Source: Kingdonia uniflora (taxonomy: Eukaryota; Streptophyta; Magnoliopsida; Ranunculales; Circaeasteraceae). From it: a stretch of 64,000 bases of DNA. Where the stretch lies: NCBI GenBank assembly GCA_014058105.1, contig JACGCM010002207.1:248001-312000 (forward strand), written 5' to 3'. Each line of letters starts with the position of its first letter. Position 1 is the stretch's first letter. Below, one piece after another: positions 33,955 to 46,445 of the stretch. Under the pieces are notes generated by a model. That model ran no database searches, was not told the origin of the DNA, and saw only the letters and a program-made list of their open reading frames with translations. The position numbers and the translations under genes were made by a program.

Positions 33955-34105
33955 TTTTGTGCAATGATGTATTTTGTATGTCCATTTTGTCCATTCTTTT
34001 TTATCCATTTTGTGTAATAATGCATGTTGTATGTCCATTTTGTATATCCATTTTGTGCAATGATGTCTTTTGTATGTACATTTGGTCTATTTTGTCTTTT
34101 TGGTT
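33955..34105 (+). repeat. Degenerate tandem repeat of TGTATGTCCATTTTGT
   Basis: At least five imperfect copies of a 16- to 30-base unit around TCCATTTTGT, in what may have been the 3' end of the Myb/SANT-like relic. Confidence 0.8.
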
Positions 34106-34379
34106 GAATAGAGAGGGGCAGATATAGACCGAACTTTTGTTTATTCGAATAATCTTCAAATTGTGTTCTTTTATAACAAGGGTATTTAAGACATTTACCA
34201 GTTTTGAGCACTTCTTAGAAAAGAAACCCTATAACTTATTTAGTAATTCAGCATTCAGCATTCAGCACTTCAATTTTTTTTTTTCATTATTCAACACTTG
34301 AAAAACAAATACTACCTTAAAATCTCAACTGCCGGAGATGCTCTAAGAAACAATTTCTACAATCTCCTTCCGAATTCAA

Positions 34380-34524
34380 TTTAGGGTTTTATTCTCTCTC
34401 TCTCATTTCAACAAAATCTTGATCCAAATTAGGGCTTTTATCCAACCCTAACTAATTCAAGATTACGTTTCTGATTACTGTTGCAGATCAACGGTTGCTG
34501 ATTATATTTTGGGATTTATACGTT
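34380..34524 (+). promoter_or_regulatory. Probable 5' UTR with leader intron of the WRC gene
   Basis: A CT-rich run (TTCTCTCTCTCTC, about 34391-34403), typical of plant core promoters and leaders, is followed by a T-rich tract and TGTTGCAG ending at 34486, a likely acceptor of a 5'-UTR intron. The start codon follows 38 bases later. No clear TATA box is visible, which is common for housekeeping plant genes. Transcription start is not determined. Confidence 0.5.
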
Positions 34525-37500
34525 ATGGCATCTTCTGTGATCACACCGGAAGATGTTTTGGAGACTTTGATGAATGATGGGACAGTTGATGCTATGAGAT
34601 TGAAGATAATCAATCAGCTAAAGTCTAATGTAAGTGATTTGATTTGTACCCTTTTCCTAGAGATGGTAAAATGTGTGTTTTGTGTGTGTGTGCATATTTT
34701 GGGTATTTTTAGGATGATATGTAGAAGCTGTTGGTACAAAAATCTTGGTACATCAACACCCTTATTGAGATAAATTCGATTACTGTGAGAATACTGCAAT
34801 AGTCACCACAAAAACAGTGATAGTAACTTCTAAAGAGAAATAAACGTAAAAAATAACAATGCTGATAACAACTAGTTGAGAAGTTTTGTTCTTTTATGAT
34901 ACATAAAGAATGGGAAGAGAGTGATGGTAGCAAATAGAAGAAATAAACAACCAATTGAGAAGTTTGGTTAGTGATGGGTAGTAGAAGCTAAATGTTGATC
35001 GTCCCACTTATGTTTTGTTATGAATAGTGGAACTTGAGATGTGCGCACTAATTGTTAACAAAGTGAGATGGTGTTTCGCTTGTCGTGGAGATCTATCAAG
35101 TTCTCATGTTTACACTAATCTCATACTTTTTTTGGTCAATCGCTAAGTCGAAGGTGATCTTGCCAGTCCATTTATATGTACAGGATGTTGATGTTGTCAG
35201 CATGTTACACTGACCGTTTGACCCAATTTTCACAATTGGCTAGGTTTCTGGTGCTTAAAGCAAATTTTTTGCCATCCGTAACGAAAGTAAAAAAAGGTTG
35301 AAATAATTTGAAGAATGGGTTCTAAACGATGCAAAAATTAAATCTTGGTCATGGAACAACAGAATGAACTTATATCTAAGCATGAGTGCAAATTTCCGAG
35401 AAGGAATCCTTGGAGAGAATATTACTGGAAGGTATACATTTCGACTGGAAGAATATTACTCCTTGTTTTCGAGTCTGTAAATAAAGCTCATACATATCTA
35501 TTGCGAGAACAAGGTTTTCATATGGCACAGATCACTTTTATCTCCCATGATCCCCCTCCCCCCAATGTCTCTTCTCTAAATACTTCTTCAATTGGTTCTC
35601 TAGAGGTAAAACTAATTTATCGTCCGAGCTTGTGGATGTTCTGCTTGTGGTTTGTGTTTTGAGTCCAAGTGTCCAACATTTTCTGATCTCTTCTACACGG
35701 TGTAATGCTGAGAGTCTGAGACTAACCGATGCACACAAGTTTGCATAAATCAAGAGTTCTCCACATAAAGCGGTATGCACTGTCCTGTAAATGTAGATGT
35801 GCCTACTAAATGTTAATGGACACAAGGTTTCTGCACTGTACACATGACTCCAGTTAATGGAGTTCAAGGTTATGTAATAGCAGCCCATAGCTGGTTTTTT
35901 CCTATGAATAGTTCATTACATTCTGATAGTTATGACCCATAAAATTCATAATCTTTTACCCCATTACTTAGATTGTGTATAGACTTAAGCGTTGAAACCT
36001 TTGTCACTTGATCCTGTCCCATACAATATACATGTATATATATCGAAATTGATGCTTAATGCAATTTTTATTGTGTATATGTATACACACGCACATATCA
36101 TTTTCAGATAGGATAAATGAAAGTACGAAAATTACATTCAGCATCAATGTTTAATTGGAAATTTTGGCAACGCAGTGCCTTTTATCTAGATAATAGTTCT
36201 CGCGCATGACGAATAACAATACCAATAAAAGCGATAAAACCAGATGATGTGGTTATGTAATTCCTGCCAGTCTAATAATTTGATATATAAAATGATAGGA
36301 ATAATAACCGTGGGGAGTCATGGCCGTAGTGGGCATACCCTATGGAGCCGGCCTCTATGTTTCTATTTTTAGTTATTTTTGTTCTAGTAGGATAATGCCT
36401 AATTTTGAGGGTAGTGTTTTAGAAGGTGGGGACTCCTAGTTCTATAAAGGAGTCCTAGGATAGAAGGTAAGGTGAGGTTGAGTTTTGGAGAAGAAACCCT
36501 AGCTAAGTAGAGAGGTTTAGTTGTTTTTCCAGTTTTTAATTCAATCAAGTAGTTGTTTTCTTTGGGGAGTTTAATTTTTCAATAATCTACAGTAATTTTT
36601 ATTTCAAGATCCAAGATGGTAGGGAAGAAGAAATCAGGATCTCATCAACCAACCCAAGGAGATAGGTTATGAGATCTAGAAAAGGAGGAATTTAGAGTTA
36701 ATACAGAGAACTCGATAAGAGAGTTCAAAACGCGAACAGATCAAACGTTGAAATCCATCTTGCTAGCAATCTCATCGCAAGGAGGTCTTGAGAAAGGGTT
36801 TTCGAGTAGCGTGGTGGGATCAAGAAGAGGGGTTCTATTGGGTTCGTTTATGGGGGATGCTAGTAGATGGGAACTTTCACCAATAAGTCTTGAAATTTTT
36901 GGGCGAGGAAGGGGATTCTCTACAAGGGATAACAATGAAAGAAAATTCAACGCTGAAGGGGTTCTGTTCACCTCTAATAGTTTTGACGGACTTGACATTT
37001 AAGATGTAGGTAATGAAGATAAATTTGCGGACTCCGACGTAAGAGACTCCAACACTAGCTACAAGGGGTGAATTTTTGTCGCAAGAATTGGGACCCGAAT
37101 CTTCTCTCGCGGGGATGAATCGCCGAATCGTCATTAATATAGAGAGAGATCTGACAAACAATGGGGAAAAACCTATTCACATCCTCGTACCAACCCCAAT
37201 ACGAGCCATAGGTCCGAAGCAGCCGACACGGCAGCCACCGTCGCAACAGTTACCGCAGCAGCAGCTGCTACAACAGCCATCGCAGCCACAGTCGCAACAG
37301 TTATTGCAAAATCTGTCGCAGCAGGCCCCGCAGCAACTGCCGCAACAACCACCAAAGCAGCAGCCGCAACAACCATTGGGAATGGCCAACCTTGGGGCGG
37401 GGATCAAGAAAATTGGGCGTTCTTTTTCGGTTCAAGGGAGAGGACCTCCTACGACTAGGGGGGGTCCTGTTCATCAACAACAATTCGGTACTGGTGATTG

Positions 37501-40500
37501 GCGATATCAAGAGAACGGTACAACTTCTCCAAACCAATGGGGGATTGCTAACTATATCCCTCCTAGACCGAATCGGGTACGTACTCCACCCCATGATGCA
37601 AGAAATACGGGTACAGAATTTCAGTAGAGCCAATAGGCACCTGGGAATCCTTTTTGCAGATGAGCATGCGTTTTGGGGAAACAACAAATCTGGTCATGGT
37701 TGTGGATTTAATGACAAGTATGGTTTTCAGGATAGGAGAGGACGAAGTCGTGGGGTTCACCCTGCAAATTCTGGAACTCGTTTTCGGAATGACGGCTATC
37801 AGGTAGAACCGGGTCTTGGACACGCTAGGTATGTACCTCAACAACAATATGGCCAACGTGGAAACACAAATAATCAGGTAGCAAATGCCATTATTTATAC
37901 TTTTCAGAATATGAATCAAGATGTTAAAATTAATGTCCCCGAGTTCGATTGTAAGACGAATAGAGACAATTTTATGAGCTGGTTAAATAGGGTTGACAGA
38001 GTTTTGATATTCAAGCGTTGTGGAGATCCTCGTGCAGTTACCTTAATGGAAACGAAGGTGACCGGATACGCTCTCAATTGGTGGGAAGGGGTGCAACAAT
38101 TGTGGGTAACAGTTAGGGGTGATTATATTACAGATTGGGACACGATGAGACGTGAGTTGATGACCCGGTTTATTCCAGGAAATTATGAGGAAAAGAGTTT
38201 TGCTAAATTATAAAATTTGCGTCAAACTCAGAATCAATTGGTTGATGACTATGCGAGTGACTTTTATCTCTTTTCATCCAGAGTTATTATTGGAAACCGA
38301 AGTACAGCGTATTAGTCGGTTCAAGCTTGGGTTGACAAAGCAGTTACAGGATAAGCTGACCATATTCACTGCCCAGAGGTTGTGGAAATGGCCAAACGAG
38401 CATAAACAAAGTTGAAACCAATTGTTTATAGTTCTTATTCGGCTCCAACAACAGGTACTATGGTGGCAACGACAACGACTACCGCGGTATCTAGAGCGAC
38501 GGGGTCGTGAATGCCCAAATCCAAGGAAGCATATTGCTTTACATACACAAAACCTTCATGATCATATCGATGAAGCTTTACAGGAAATGTGGGGTGAAGA
38601 CTTGGAAGAGGAGACCGTTAATGCGGTCAACTGTCCATCCCCTTGAATTCGTGGACGAATTCTTCTTAGAGGGGGAGAGTTGATAGGAATAATAACCGTG
38701 GGGAGTTGTGCCCATAGTGGGCATCCTCTAAGGAGCCGACTTCTATGTTTCTATTTTCAGTTATTTTTGTTTTAGTAGGATAATACCTAATTTTTGAGGG
38801 TAGTGTTTTAGAAGGTGGGAGACTCCTAGTTCTATAAAGGAGTCCTAGGATAGAAGGTAAGGTGAGGTTGAGTTTTGGAGAACAAACCCTAGCTAAGTAG
38901 AGAGGTTTAGTTGTTTTTCCAGTTTTTAATTCAATCAAGTAGTTGTTTTCCTTTTGTTAATCGCTTCCGCATATATCGTTTTCTATCATAAAATGTAAAG
39001 AAATAAATGCATAACTCGGATGTCAAGTCCCTTGTAGGCCGATGGACCCTTTTCTAATACTTGGGCGCCATTACATATACGTCAGGGAGGATTCTTTATC
39101 TTAGTCTTCAATGTCTTGTCACACTCGCATTGGTAGTTGCTTCACGGCTGTGCAAAATTCTGTGGCTACCAAGTTGCAGTAATCTACTCATGCTGGAGTT
39201 AGTAGTTACAGAATCAGTAACGGTACCGTGTGTGTCTTTGAATGCTATGGCTCAACTATATTTAGTTTGTTACCTGATTCCTAAGGGTACTGTATGTGTC
39301 TTAAATGCTTCCAAATGATTGGCGCCGTGAAGATTCTGAAGAATTTGACACGTATCTTCTTTTTTTGCCGGAGTGCTCATATGGCCTTTAAAAGTTATTA
39401 GTATATTTTTTGGTTCTGTGTTACAGGAGGAACTGAAGAAAACTACAATTAGTATGGTTGAGCAGAGTAAGGTTGTTAACACCCCTGGTGCAGAGAAGCT
39501 AACCAAGAGGGAGTTGTTTGATGCACTTCGACAAGAGCTTGAGTAAGTAGTTTTGCTTTTATGGTTCTGTCTCTTTTTATATACCGTAAAAGCATGAAGT
39601 TTCCGTTCTCAAACCTGCAGTATAATTTCCCTCTTGTAATCTCGGGATTCAAAGGCCTAACTCAGCATCTGCTACTCTACTTTTGATGTATGACACTCCT
39701 CGACGGACATGTTCAAGACACGTGTGAGGAAAAACACACAAGAGGAGCTTTGCGAGCAGGGGAGGTGTTAAAACCACTTTCCCCTGCCATGTTGGACCAC
39801 ATCCAAAAACTCACCCAATAGCAACAAAAAAAACACCCCGAAGGAAAAAAATTATGAATTTTGAGGGTCTTAAATGGTGCGACGACCCCCAAAAAGCGGT
39901 TGCAGTCTAGACTACCTAACCTCGAACAAAACAACCGTTAGATAGAGAGCTTTTGGTTTAATCTGGGACGTCGGATTAGCCACAGCCTTTAGAAGGCCGC
40001 CGCTAGTATTAACACTCTCAAAGTCGTTTTATGATTTCGGGTGGACGGGTGGTGCAAAAAGTCATGAGTTTACCTCTTCCGCTTCCTTCTGGGTTAAGTA
40101 AAAGTGATGGCAATGTTTAATTCTCTGACTTCATCTAGGCCTAATGGCAACTTCAATATATAACATCATTTGTAGATATCCTTCATAAACACTAAAGCTT
40201 CTCTAACATCTTGGGGATTTCTCTACTTGATCAAGTGGATCCGAACAAGATGATCCTTGTGCTTGCAATTGTTTCACGGTCTATATCAGACTAAGAGTAG
40301 TTATGACTCCAAATTCGTGTTGATCTCAATGAAAGAGCTACAAAAATTGACTTTGCCAAAAGGTTGTCTAAGATTCCTGACACTCATAGTTCACCCAGAA
40401 ACATCAAACTATCATTGTCAGATTGTCTAAGCAACCTTGCAATCACAGAAAATATTGACAGTATTCTAAATTTCAATCTTACACATCCAGTAGCAAGAGG

Positions 40501-43500
40501 CTATCCGAACTCATTTTCCGACAGTTTCATCAATAGGAATGAAAACTCGCCCCTCCATACACTTCAAAAAAAAAGATAATCTTATACACTTAATTTTCAG
40601 GGGTTAACTTTTGTATAACTGCTCTAGTTGTCCCTCTGCTCGCTTATGTTAGGTGTTTGAAAATAATGACCGGAATTGGAGCCTTCGTGAAAACTGGACT
40701 TGGGTCAAATGTGCATTAGGCACAAGGTTATCTATGTGCGCATCTATACGTTTTTAGGTACATTACTATATGTTCAATGGTTCATGAGGGTTAACAGTTG
40801 CGTACAAGGGTACAAGTAACTTGTTATTGTCTTACAATTTTCATAAGGTGGTATTTATAATTGGCTCTTATTGAATGTTGGGTGGTCAGCCTTGTGGGTG
40901 CTCTGGTGATCTAGTTTAAAGTTGAAAATATGTTTTTTTCTTCATGAAGTCACATCCTTTTATACTATTAAGTAGTTGGTATGTTTCCATCATTTATGAT
41001 CATCCTTTTGGTGTTATGCAGAACTCCAGCACTTGAGGAGGCCTCCAAATCGGTATGGGAGTTGATTCTTGATACTAGTGGGATAGGGAAAGAAATAAAT
41101 GAAACCGTTGGAAGAGTGTTTTGTCAATTGAGCGGCCGCGAGCTTCCGCTTTTTCCACCTTCAAACAACAAATCGCCGCCACAGAATGAGAAAGAAAAAG
41201 AAAAAGGGGCTTCGGGTTCTACAGTGAAAAGAAAAAAGAAAAAGAGGACCTTTTCTACGATGAGCATGGACGGAGCACCTAGAGATTCTGGTAAAGTGCC
41301 TTCTTTCACAATGATAACATGCTTTTCTTAAGTTTGGTAATACATACTTCATTGGTCATTGATTTCTGTGCATTTGTAAATAGAATATTTATTCTGACTT
41401 CTTGCAAGATTTGACTAGACTTTTAAAGCAAGAAACATATAAGGAGATTGATATCAACGATATGTCATGGCTAGGATATGGAGGACGTTCCCCACTTGTC
41501 AAAGGCCTATTCCTATTTGATTAGTTTTAACTTTTGTTTAGTCTTTGTATTATTAGTTGCAACTTAAGTTTACTCCCCACTCTAAACCATTGAATATACG
41601 TTGGTTATCAAAAGGCGGAGAAAATAAGACTATTAAAGGTTGTACTTTGAAGATCAAATTGGAGATTCATATGAGACACCATACGATGCACAGTTGTTCC
41701 GATGGATCTTTGCCACCTTCTATTAGGCCAATCTTGGTAGTTTGACTGTTTACAACATGGGTGTATACAAATGGCCTGTGCGTGTTATTAAGGAAGGGGA
41801 AAGAATTATTAGAATCCTCTTATGGTCTCGGAAAGTGGAAGAAAAGAAAGCTTGTACAATGGCCTGAGACAATGTATGCAGATCTGAAGAGTGGGTATTA
41901 GGAGGTTAGTGAACATAAACTTATCTCTGCTCATGATGTTATCATGGAATTTCCTTAGTGCTGATGATGAGTGGGTTAGATTTATGAGAGCAAAATTTAT
42001 TACTAAAGCTGGTAACAGATACAATGTTTCTCTTGGTTCTTCTATTTGGACTGGGGTCAAGTGGTGTTATCTGAGTTGGAGAGTAAGACATGTTGGTTGA
42101 TTGGTGATGGTTCAACTATTGACTTGTGGAAGGACAACTGGTGTTCAAATAGATCTCTCAAAGACCTTATTGACAATGACAGCACCTTGGTGCAGACTCA
42201 AAGCTAAACTGAGTAGTGTTATTGTGGATGGTTAGTGAGCTGCTCCTTTAAGCCTTTTAACTACTCTTTTAGACTCAATATTGATCTTAATGCTATACGG
42301 ATATATAGGGGTAGTAAAGAGTCTAAAATCTGGAAACCTGATCTTCATGGCAAATTTTCTGTCAAGAGTGCCCACAGTGTAATCTGAAAAAGAATCAAAA
42401 TATTTGGTGGTTTAAGTATCTCAGTAGACAAGCAGTGCGTCCAAGGTTGGCTATGTGCGCTTGGAGACTTTGTAATGGTGCCATCCCCACTAATGACAGA
42501 ATTAAGAAGAAAGGGGTAAGTACAGTATCCATGTGCTGGCTTCTGTAAGCAGAATGAAAAGTCACTGGATCACCTTATTTGGGAGTGTACTTTCAGTAAA
42601 AGTTTGTGGACTTGGGTGGCTAATCTGTTTAATATCAGCATTCACTCATTCAATCTTATAGGCATGGTGAAAGCTGCTGATAGTAAGAGTGCCTACATTA
42701 AAAACCTTTGGCTTGGTGCGCTGTGGGGAGGGTCTAACCTGTTATGGCTGGCTGGAAACAATTAAATTTTTTTAGGGTGAGCAGATTGGCATGGAGAAAG
42801 AAAAAACTAAATGGATCTCTAAAATCCAAGAGTCCTCCGTCCTTTCTACGTCTGTTATGAACAACTGTCAAGCAGAGTTGAGCACTGTACATAGTCTGAA
42901 AGTTAAAACAAGACCAAGAAGAGCCCCAGTCATTATGTCTTGTTTTTGAGAGTTGCCTCATAAGAATGAAGTAAAGATAAACACAGATGGGGCAGCTAAA
43001 GGGAACTCTGGGAAAGGAGGAACTGGCTTCATCATAGGAGATAAAGATGGTGAGGTGTTGAGAACTGATGTCGTGGGGCTAGGTATTACAACCAGTTTCA
43101 TGGCTGAGTGCAAGGTCATTGTTGAAGCGGTGGCTTGCTCTGCTTTAAATGGCTGGATGGTGGCTTGGGTGTGGTCTGATTTAAAAGCTGCAGTAATGGC
43201 CCTTAAATCTGGAAATATACCCTGGTCCTTGAAGAGTGAATGGAGTGCTGCTTCAGAAAAAAACGGTTCACATCAGATTTTCAAACAATTGGAGGGAAGC
43301 TAGCTTTAGCTCAGATCAATTGGCAGGCTGAGGTGCTAGATTGCAGGAGGGAATGAGAGAGTACAATGTAGAGAGACATCATCACCTTCAGAGGATTGAG
43401 GCTCCATGAGAGAATAATCAGATTTTGTTAACTGAAAGAAGGTGCTAGCATGTTAGTGTCTTCTGATTCTTGGTAGTATTTTTGAGTTGTGTTGCAAAAT

Positions 43501-44267
43501 ATTTTTCTAATCTGGCTAAAAATAAATAAGTAAAAAATGCAAAGTTTAGTTTTCTTGAAAACGGAGATATGTTTTCTTTCTAGTGTTTGGCATACTGAAA
43601 TGTCACTACACCATGGAAATAAATTATGTTCAGATGAAAAGGAGCCCCCACAATAAAAGTGAAAGGGTTCATTACAAGGAAGGAATTCTCTCCTATTCCT
43701 AACTCTGCCTAGTTTGTATTTTCATTTAGTTTTCATATTCGATCTATGCTTATGAGCATTTTACTTGGATATTAAGCTCAATTAAATTAAGACTGCTGTT
43801 TCTTACTTTCAGAGAAGTTTTTTTTCTTTGGGCTTTACCTGCTTTGGCATAATCAGACTTTTGTCTTTCTAAGATTTAGGTGTTTTATTGTTTGTTTCTT
43901 GTTACCAGTTCAAAATTCCAGGGACGTGTCTCGTGATGTCGCAAACAGCAATGAACGTGAACAAATGAGATGTAATAGAACAGATGGAAAAAGTTGGAGA
44001 TGTGCAAATAATGCTCTTCCAGATTGCAAGTATTGCGAGAAACACGACAAGCGCGTGCGCCGTCCGAAAAAGCATACGGAGACCAACTCCCAAGTTATTG
44101 TTTCAAACGAAGTACAGGAATTGAATGCCAATCTCGCAATTTCTGACCCAGATCTACTCATAACGGATATTGATGACAACTCTAAATGCTATAAAAGCAG
44201 TAGTCTTTCTCCAAGGTTGGCTCTCTGTCCGAAAACTCTATACTTTAAACCTGAAGCTACAGTTTAG
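34525..44267 (+). CDS. WRC-domain zinc-finger protein, four exons, 282 aa
   Basis: Exons 34525-34629, 39427-39542, 41022-41290 and 43909-44267 have GT-AG borders and join in phase with no stop: 849 nt in all. The N-terminus (ITPEDVLETLMNDGTVDAMR, INQLKSN then EELKKTTISMVEQSKVVNTP) is a helical region I cannot name. Residues 143-149 (KRKKKKR) look like a nuclear localisation signal. Residues 185-209 form the WRC zinc finger, Cys-x9-Cys-x10-Cys-x2-His (CNRTDGKSWRC ... CEKH), followed by basic RVRRPKKH. WRC domains bind DNA or act in nuclear targeting in plant regulators such as growth-regulating factors; no QLQ domain is present, so this is not a GRF transcription factor. Introns of 4.8, 1.5 and 2.6 kb are swollen by transposons. 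Function is likely nuclear; the exact role is unknown. Confidence 0.88.
36293..36605 (+). repeat. 5' LTR of the gag-only element
   Basis: It matches the right LTR closely from TGATAGGAATAATAACC to CAAGTAGTTGTTTTC (36560), including CTATAAAGGAGTCC, which may be the TATA region. The last 45 bases (36561-36605) do not resemble the right LTR, so the 3' edge is inferred only from length. Confidence 0.8.
36617..38660 (+). pseudogene. Retrotransposon gag with Gln/Pro-rich insert
   Basis: A start at 36617 (MVGKKKSGSHQPTQGDRL) leads to a stop at once. Three frames then carry an N-terminal arm and a Gln/Pro/Leu-rich tract (37215-37380, units like QQLPQQQ). Next is the gag core VNVPEFDCKTNRDNFMSWLN, AVTLMETKVTGYALNWWEGV, DYITDWDTMRRELMTRFIP, and after a stop at 38211 QRISRFKLGLTKQLQDKLTI in another frame. 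The final EFVDEFFLEG lies just before the polypurine tract. This is the Retrotrans_gag domain of gypsy elements, which packages RNA. At least three frameshifts and several stops are present. Confidence 0.88.
38681..38988 (+). repeat. 3' LTR of the gag-only element
   Basis: 308 bp, TGATAG to CTATCA. Its last 38 bases include ATCGCTTCCGC, a motif seen near the end of many plant gypsy LTRs, suggesting this end is the original one. Confidence 0.85.
39543..41021 (+). other. Intron 2 of the WRC gene
   Basis: Bounded by GA|GTAAGTAG and TTATGCAG. It contains only AT-rich, non-coding sequence; a plus-strand open run at 40364-40579 has no recognisable features. Confidence 0.8.
41750..43535 (+). mobile_element. 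5'-truncated L1-type LINE in intron 3 of the WRC gene
   Basis: In several plus-strand frames the sequence shows the C-terminal RT tail (GIRRLVNINLSLLMMLSWNF, WVRFMRAKF, WLIGDGSTIDLWKDNWCS), the zinc-binding zf-RVT region, and a LINE RNase H (42953-43303) with KINTDGAAKGNSGKGGTGF (Asp), AECKVIVEAVA (Glu) and WSDLKAAVMALKSG (Asp). The 3' end is A-rich (43519-43539). RT and RNase H are broken by stops. Same orientation as the host gene; spliced out with the intron. Confidence 0.88.
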
Positions 44268-44849
44268 TTTAATATATATGTAATATGTGTCTTGTGGGAA
44301 GGATATTATGACCCACTTTTTCGTGACACAGTTGCCACAGCTCATACCGCCCCTCTAAAGATAATTTAAGGTAATTTCTCCTTTTGGGTATGATCTCCTC
44401 ATGATCCGATCATCCTTGTAAAGTATTTGGTCATCTCGACATTTCCAACAACATGAAATATGGTTTTTAATTAAGAAGAAATGAACGATTCGAGACGGGT
44501 GCAATCTTTCATGTTCTCATACTTGTTTGATGTTTAATAAAAATGTTGGATGACCAGTACGTTTGGGAGGATGATCTTAAAGATAGTGAGATCATATCCA
44601 AATAGAAATTTGCTCTCAAATCATCATCAAGTGAGCCATTTAAAGGTGTCAACAATGAGTGGTTCTTACTATTTACTCTATTATAAATATACCAGAGGTA
44701 GTCCGTGCATATGACGGGTAGGATCAGTTATCTTATCTTCTGCACTACCTTATACACGTCTCTCATGTTGTATATGCGTCTCATGCATTTTCTACGACGT
44801 GCCTTTGACATTGCACGTAGAAACTGATAATAATAATAACATGAATTAG
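44268..44849 (+). other. 3' flank of the WRC gene
   Basis: Probable 3' UTR after TAG at 44265-44267, then intergenic sequence with no gene. TTTAATAAAAATG (about 44536) could serve as polyadenylation signal; unproven. Confidence 0.5.
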
Positions 44850-45570
44850 CAAGGTCGTTAATGCGTGTTGCGATGCGATGCGATCACGGGAGAAAAGTTG
44901 CTACTGCAGATAATGCGCATATTGCAACACCATTGCGAATATTGCGACACAATAGGCGAAAATTGAATATAATCCTTATCTAAGTGGATAAAAATCTACA
45001 TATGCAGTATACTCATTAAGAAAAGCATATAAACACATAATAAAACACAAATAACAAACTTGGTTAATCCAAAAAGGCGATGAATAATTGAGATATGCAC
45101 ATACGTACCAAGTGACAACATATAAGACTGAAATCTAATTCTCATTTCAAAAAAAAAAAAAAATTCACTTACAAACCTTAACTAGGAAATTCAAATATGC
45201 CAAGTATCGAACTAACATATCGCTGGTTTCAGGAGAGTTCTTGGAATGTCGGTGTTTCATATTTTAAGTTTTGCTTTAAATAAGGTAATTGAGTATCTCG
45301 TATCTCTTATCTTAATCTTATTAGGAAGCTTATACTTTTCGTAGTTGTATCATATATTACTATCGTATAATTGATTAATATTAGCGTATCCTTGCACAAT
45401 ATTTCTATTTTTTGTATATTATATCGTGCAGTCGGTTTCTCGCATTTGTGTTGCGCATTAGAAAATGTGACAAAAAGCGACAAAATGCAACGCATCTGTG
45501 GGTTGCGATAGAGATGCGATGTGATTTCAGGTCGCATCTTGCGCATATGCGATCACATCTGACTACCTTG
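44850..45570. mobile_element. hAT-like non-autonomous element, copy 1
   Basis: The ends are CAAGGTCGTTAATGCG and, inverted, CAAGGTAGTCAGATG. Both subterminal regions are packed with GCGATGCG-type motifs and their complements. The internal sequence aligns with copy 2 at 46446-47315 (ATAATCCTTAT, AACTTGG or CGAAC..., GTTTCAGGAGAGTTCTTGG, GAGTATCTCGTATCTCTTAT). The flanks TGAATTAG and GGAATAAA match at 5 of 8 bases, a decayed duplication at best. No coding capacity. Confidence 0.75.
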
Positions 45571-46445
45571 GGAATAAACAAAACACTATATTTTATATTT
45601 AATGTTGAGCAATAGTAGTTTGTCTGGAGTCTTATAAATGTGAGTGGTGTAGTAGGAATTGAAGTTATAACAAATATATTACTAGTATGAGCGGTAAGAG
45701 TTAGTGTAGAAGCAGTGTTATCTAACAAGTAGTAAAGTTCTAGTTGGATTATGTATTAGGTTGTTTAAGATACAAACAACTATAATCTATAAGCAAACAA
45801 GCATAGGGCTTGAATAGAAAATTCTCTTTAACCTCTTAATATCTCTCTAATTTTTTTTTTAAGATAAATAACACCTAAAACTGCCACCCTTAATTTTAAT
45901 TGTCTTACAACCCCAAACCTTGAAACAAATTATTTAAACTTTCAGTTCGTTACATTTGAGTTCTAGAAGTCGGTTTGGTTGACTTTGTAGTTTTTTGGTG
46001 GAATTGTAAATTAGAAAAACAAGAAAAAGTGAACCTAGAAGTAGAACATCGACTACTCATTAAATCATGCATTGCCACCCAAATCATTACATTAAACATC
46101 GTTCATACTTTTTCGTTAAGATCAAAAATCCATCATCGTCCCCTTGTGATGTTTTCATGTTAGTTATTGTAAATAAATGTTTTTTTTTGTTTGAAGTAAT
46201 GATGGTAATGTTGGGTCGTGATCAAGTACAAAATCATCACTAGAAATTGAGATTGTTAGACGCACACATAATGAATAGGAGAGAGAGAGAGAAAGAACTA
46301 TAACTAAGTGGAATGTGGGTCGAACGTATAAGCATTATGCGATTTAAAAAAAAAATATATATCCTCGAATACGTAGATATAGTTATTGATATCTTCCCAA
46401 GTAATTAGAACTTGCAATTCACGCCTTAAGTTAATTTGTTGAGAA

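Larger units (their letters stand above)
36293..38988 (+). mobile_element. Gag-only LTR element (TR-GAG-like) in intron 1 of the WRC gene
   Basis: Direct repeats (36293-about 36605 and 38681-38988) flank a gag-like region with no protease, RT or integrase. The element starts TGATAG and ends CTATCA, and is bracketed by the identical pentamer TAAAA (36288-36292 and 38989-38993), an exact target duplication. A polypurine tract AGAGGGGGAGAGT (38668-38680) precedes the right LTR. At 2.7 kb this fits the terminal-repeat-with-gag class of non-autonomous gypsy derivatives. It lies in the same orientation as the host gene. Confidence 0.92.

Noticed and set aside
35345..35662. Possible extra exon in intron 1 of the WRC gene
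   Set aside because: The exon 1 to exon 2 junction already joins in phase with fluent sequence; the frame has no matching splice sites and no recognisable domain.
37173..37407. Ala-rich and Cys-rich minus-strand frames opposite the Gln-rich tract
   Set aside because: They are shadows of CAG/CAA repeats in the gag frame on the plus strand.
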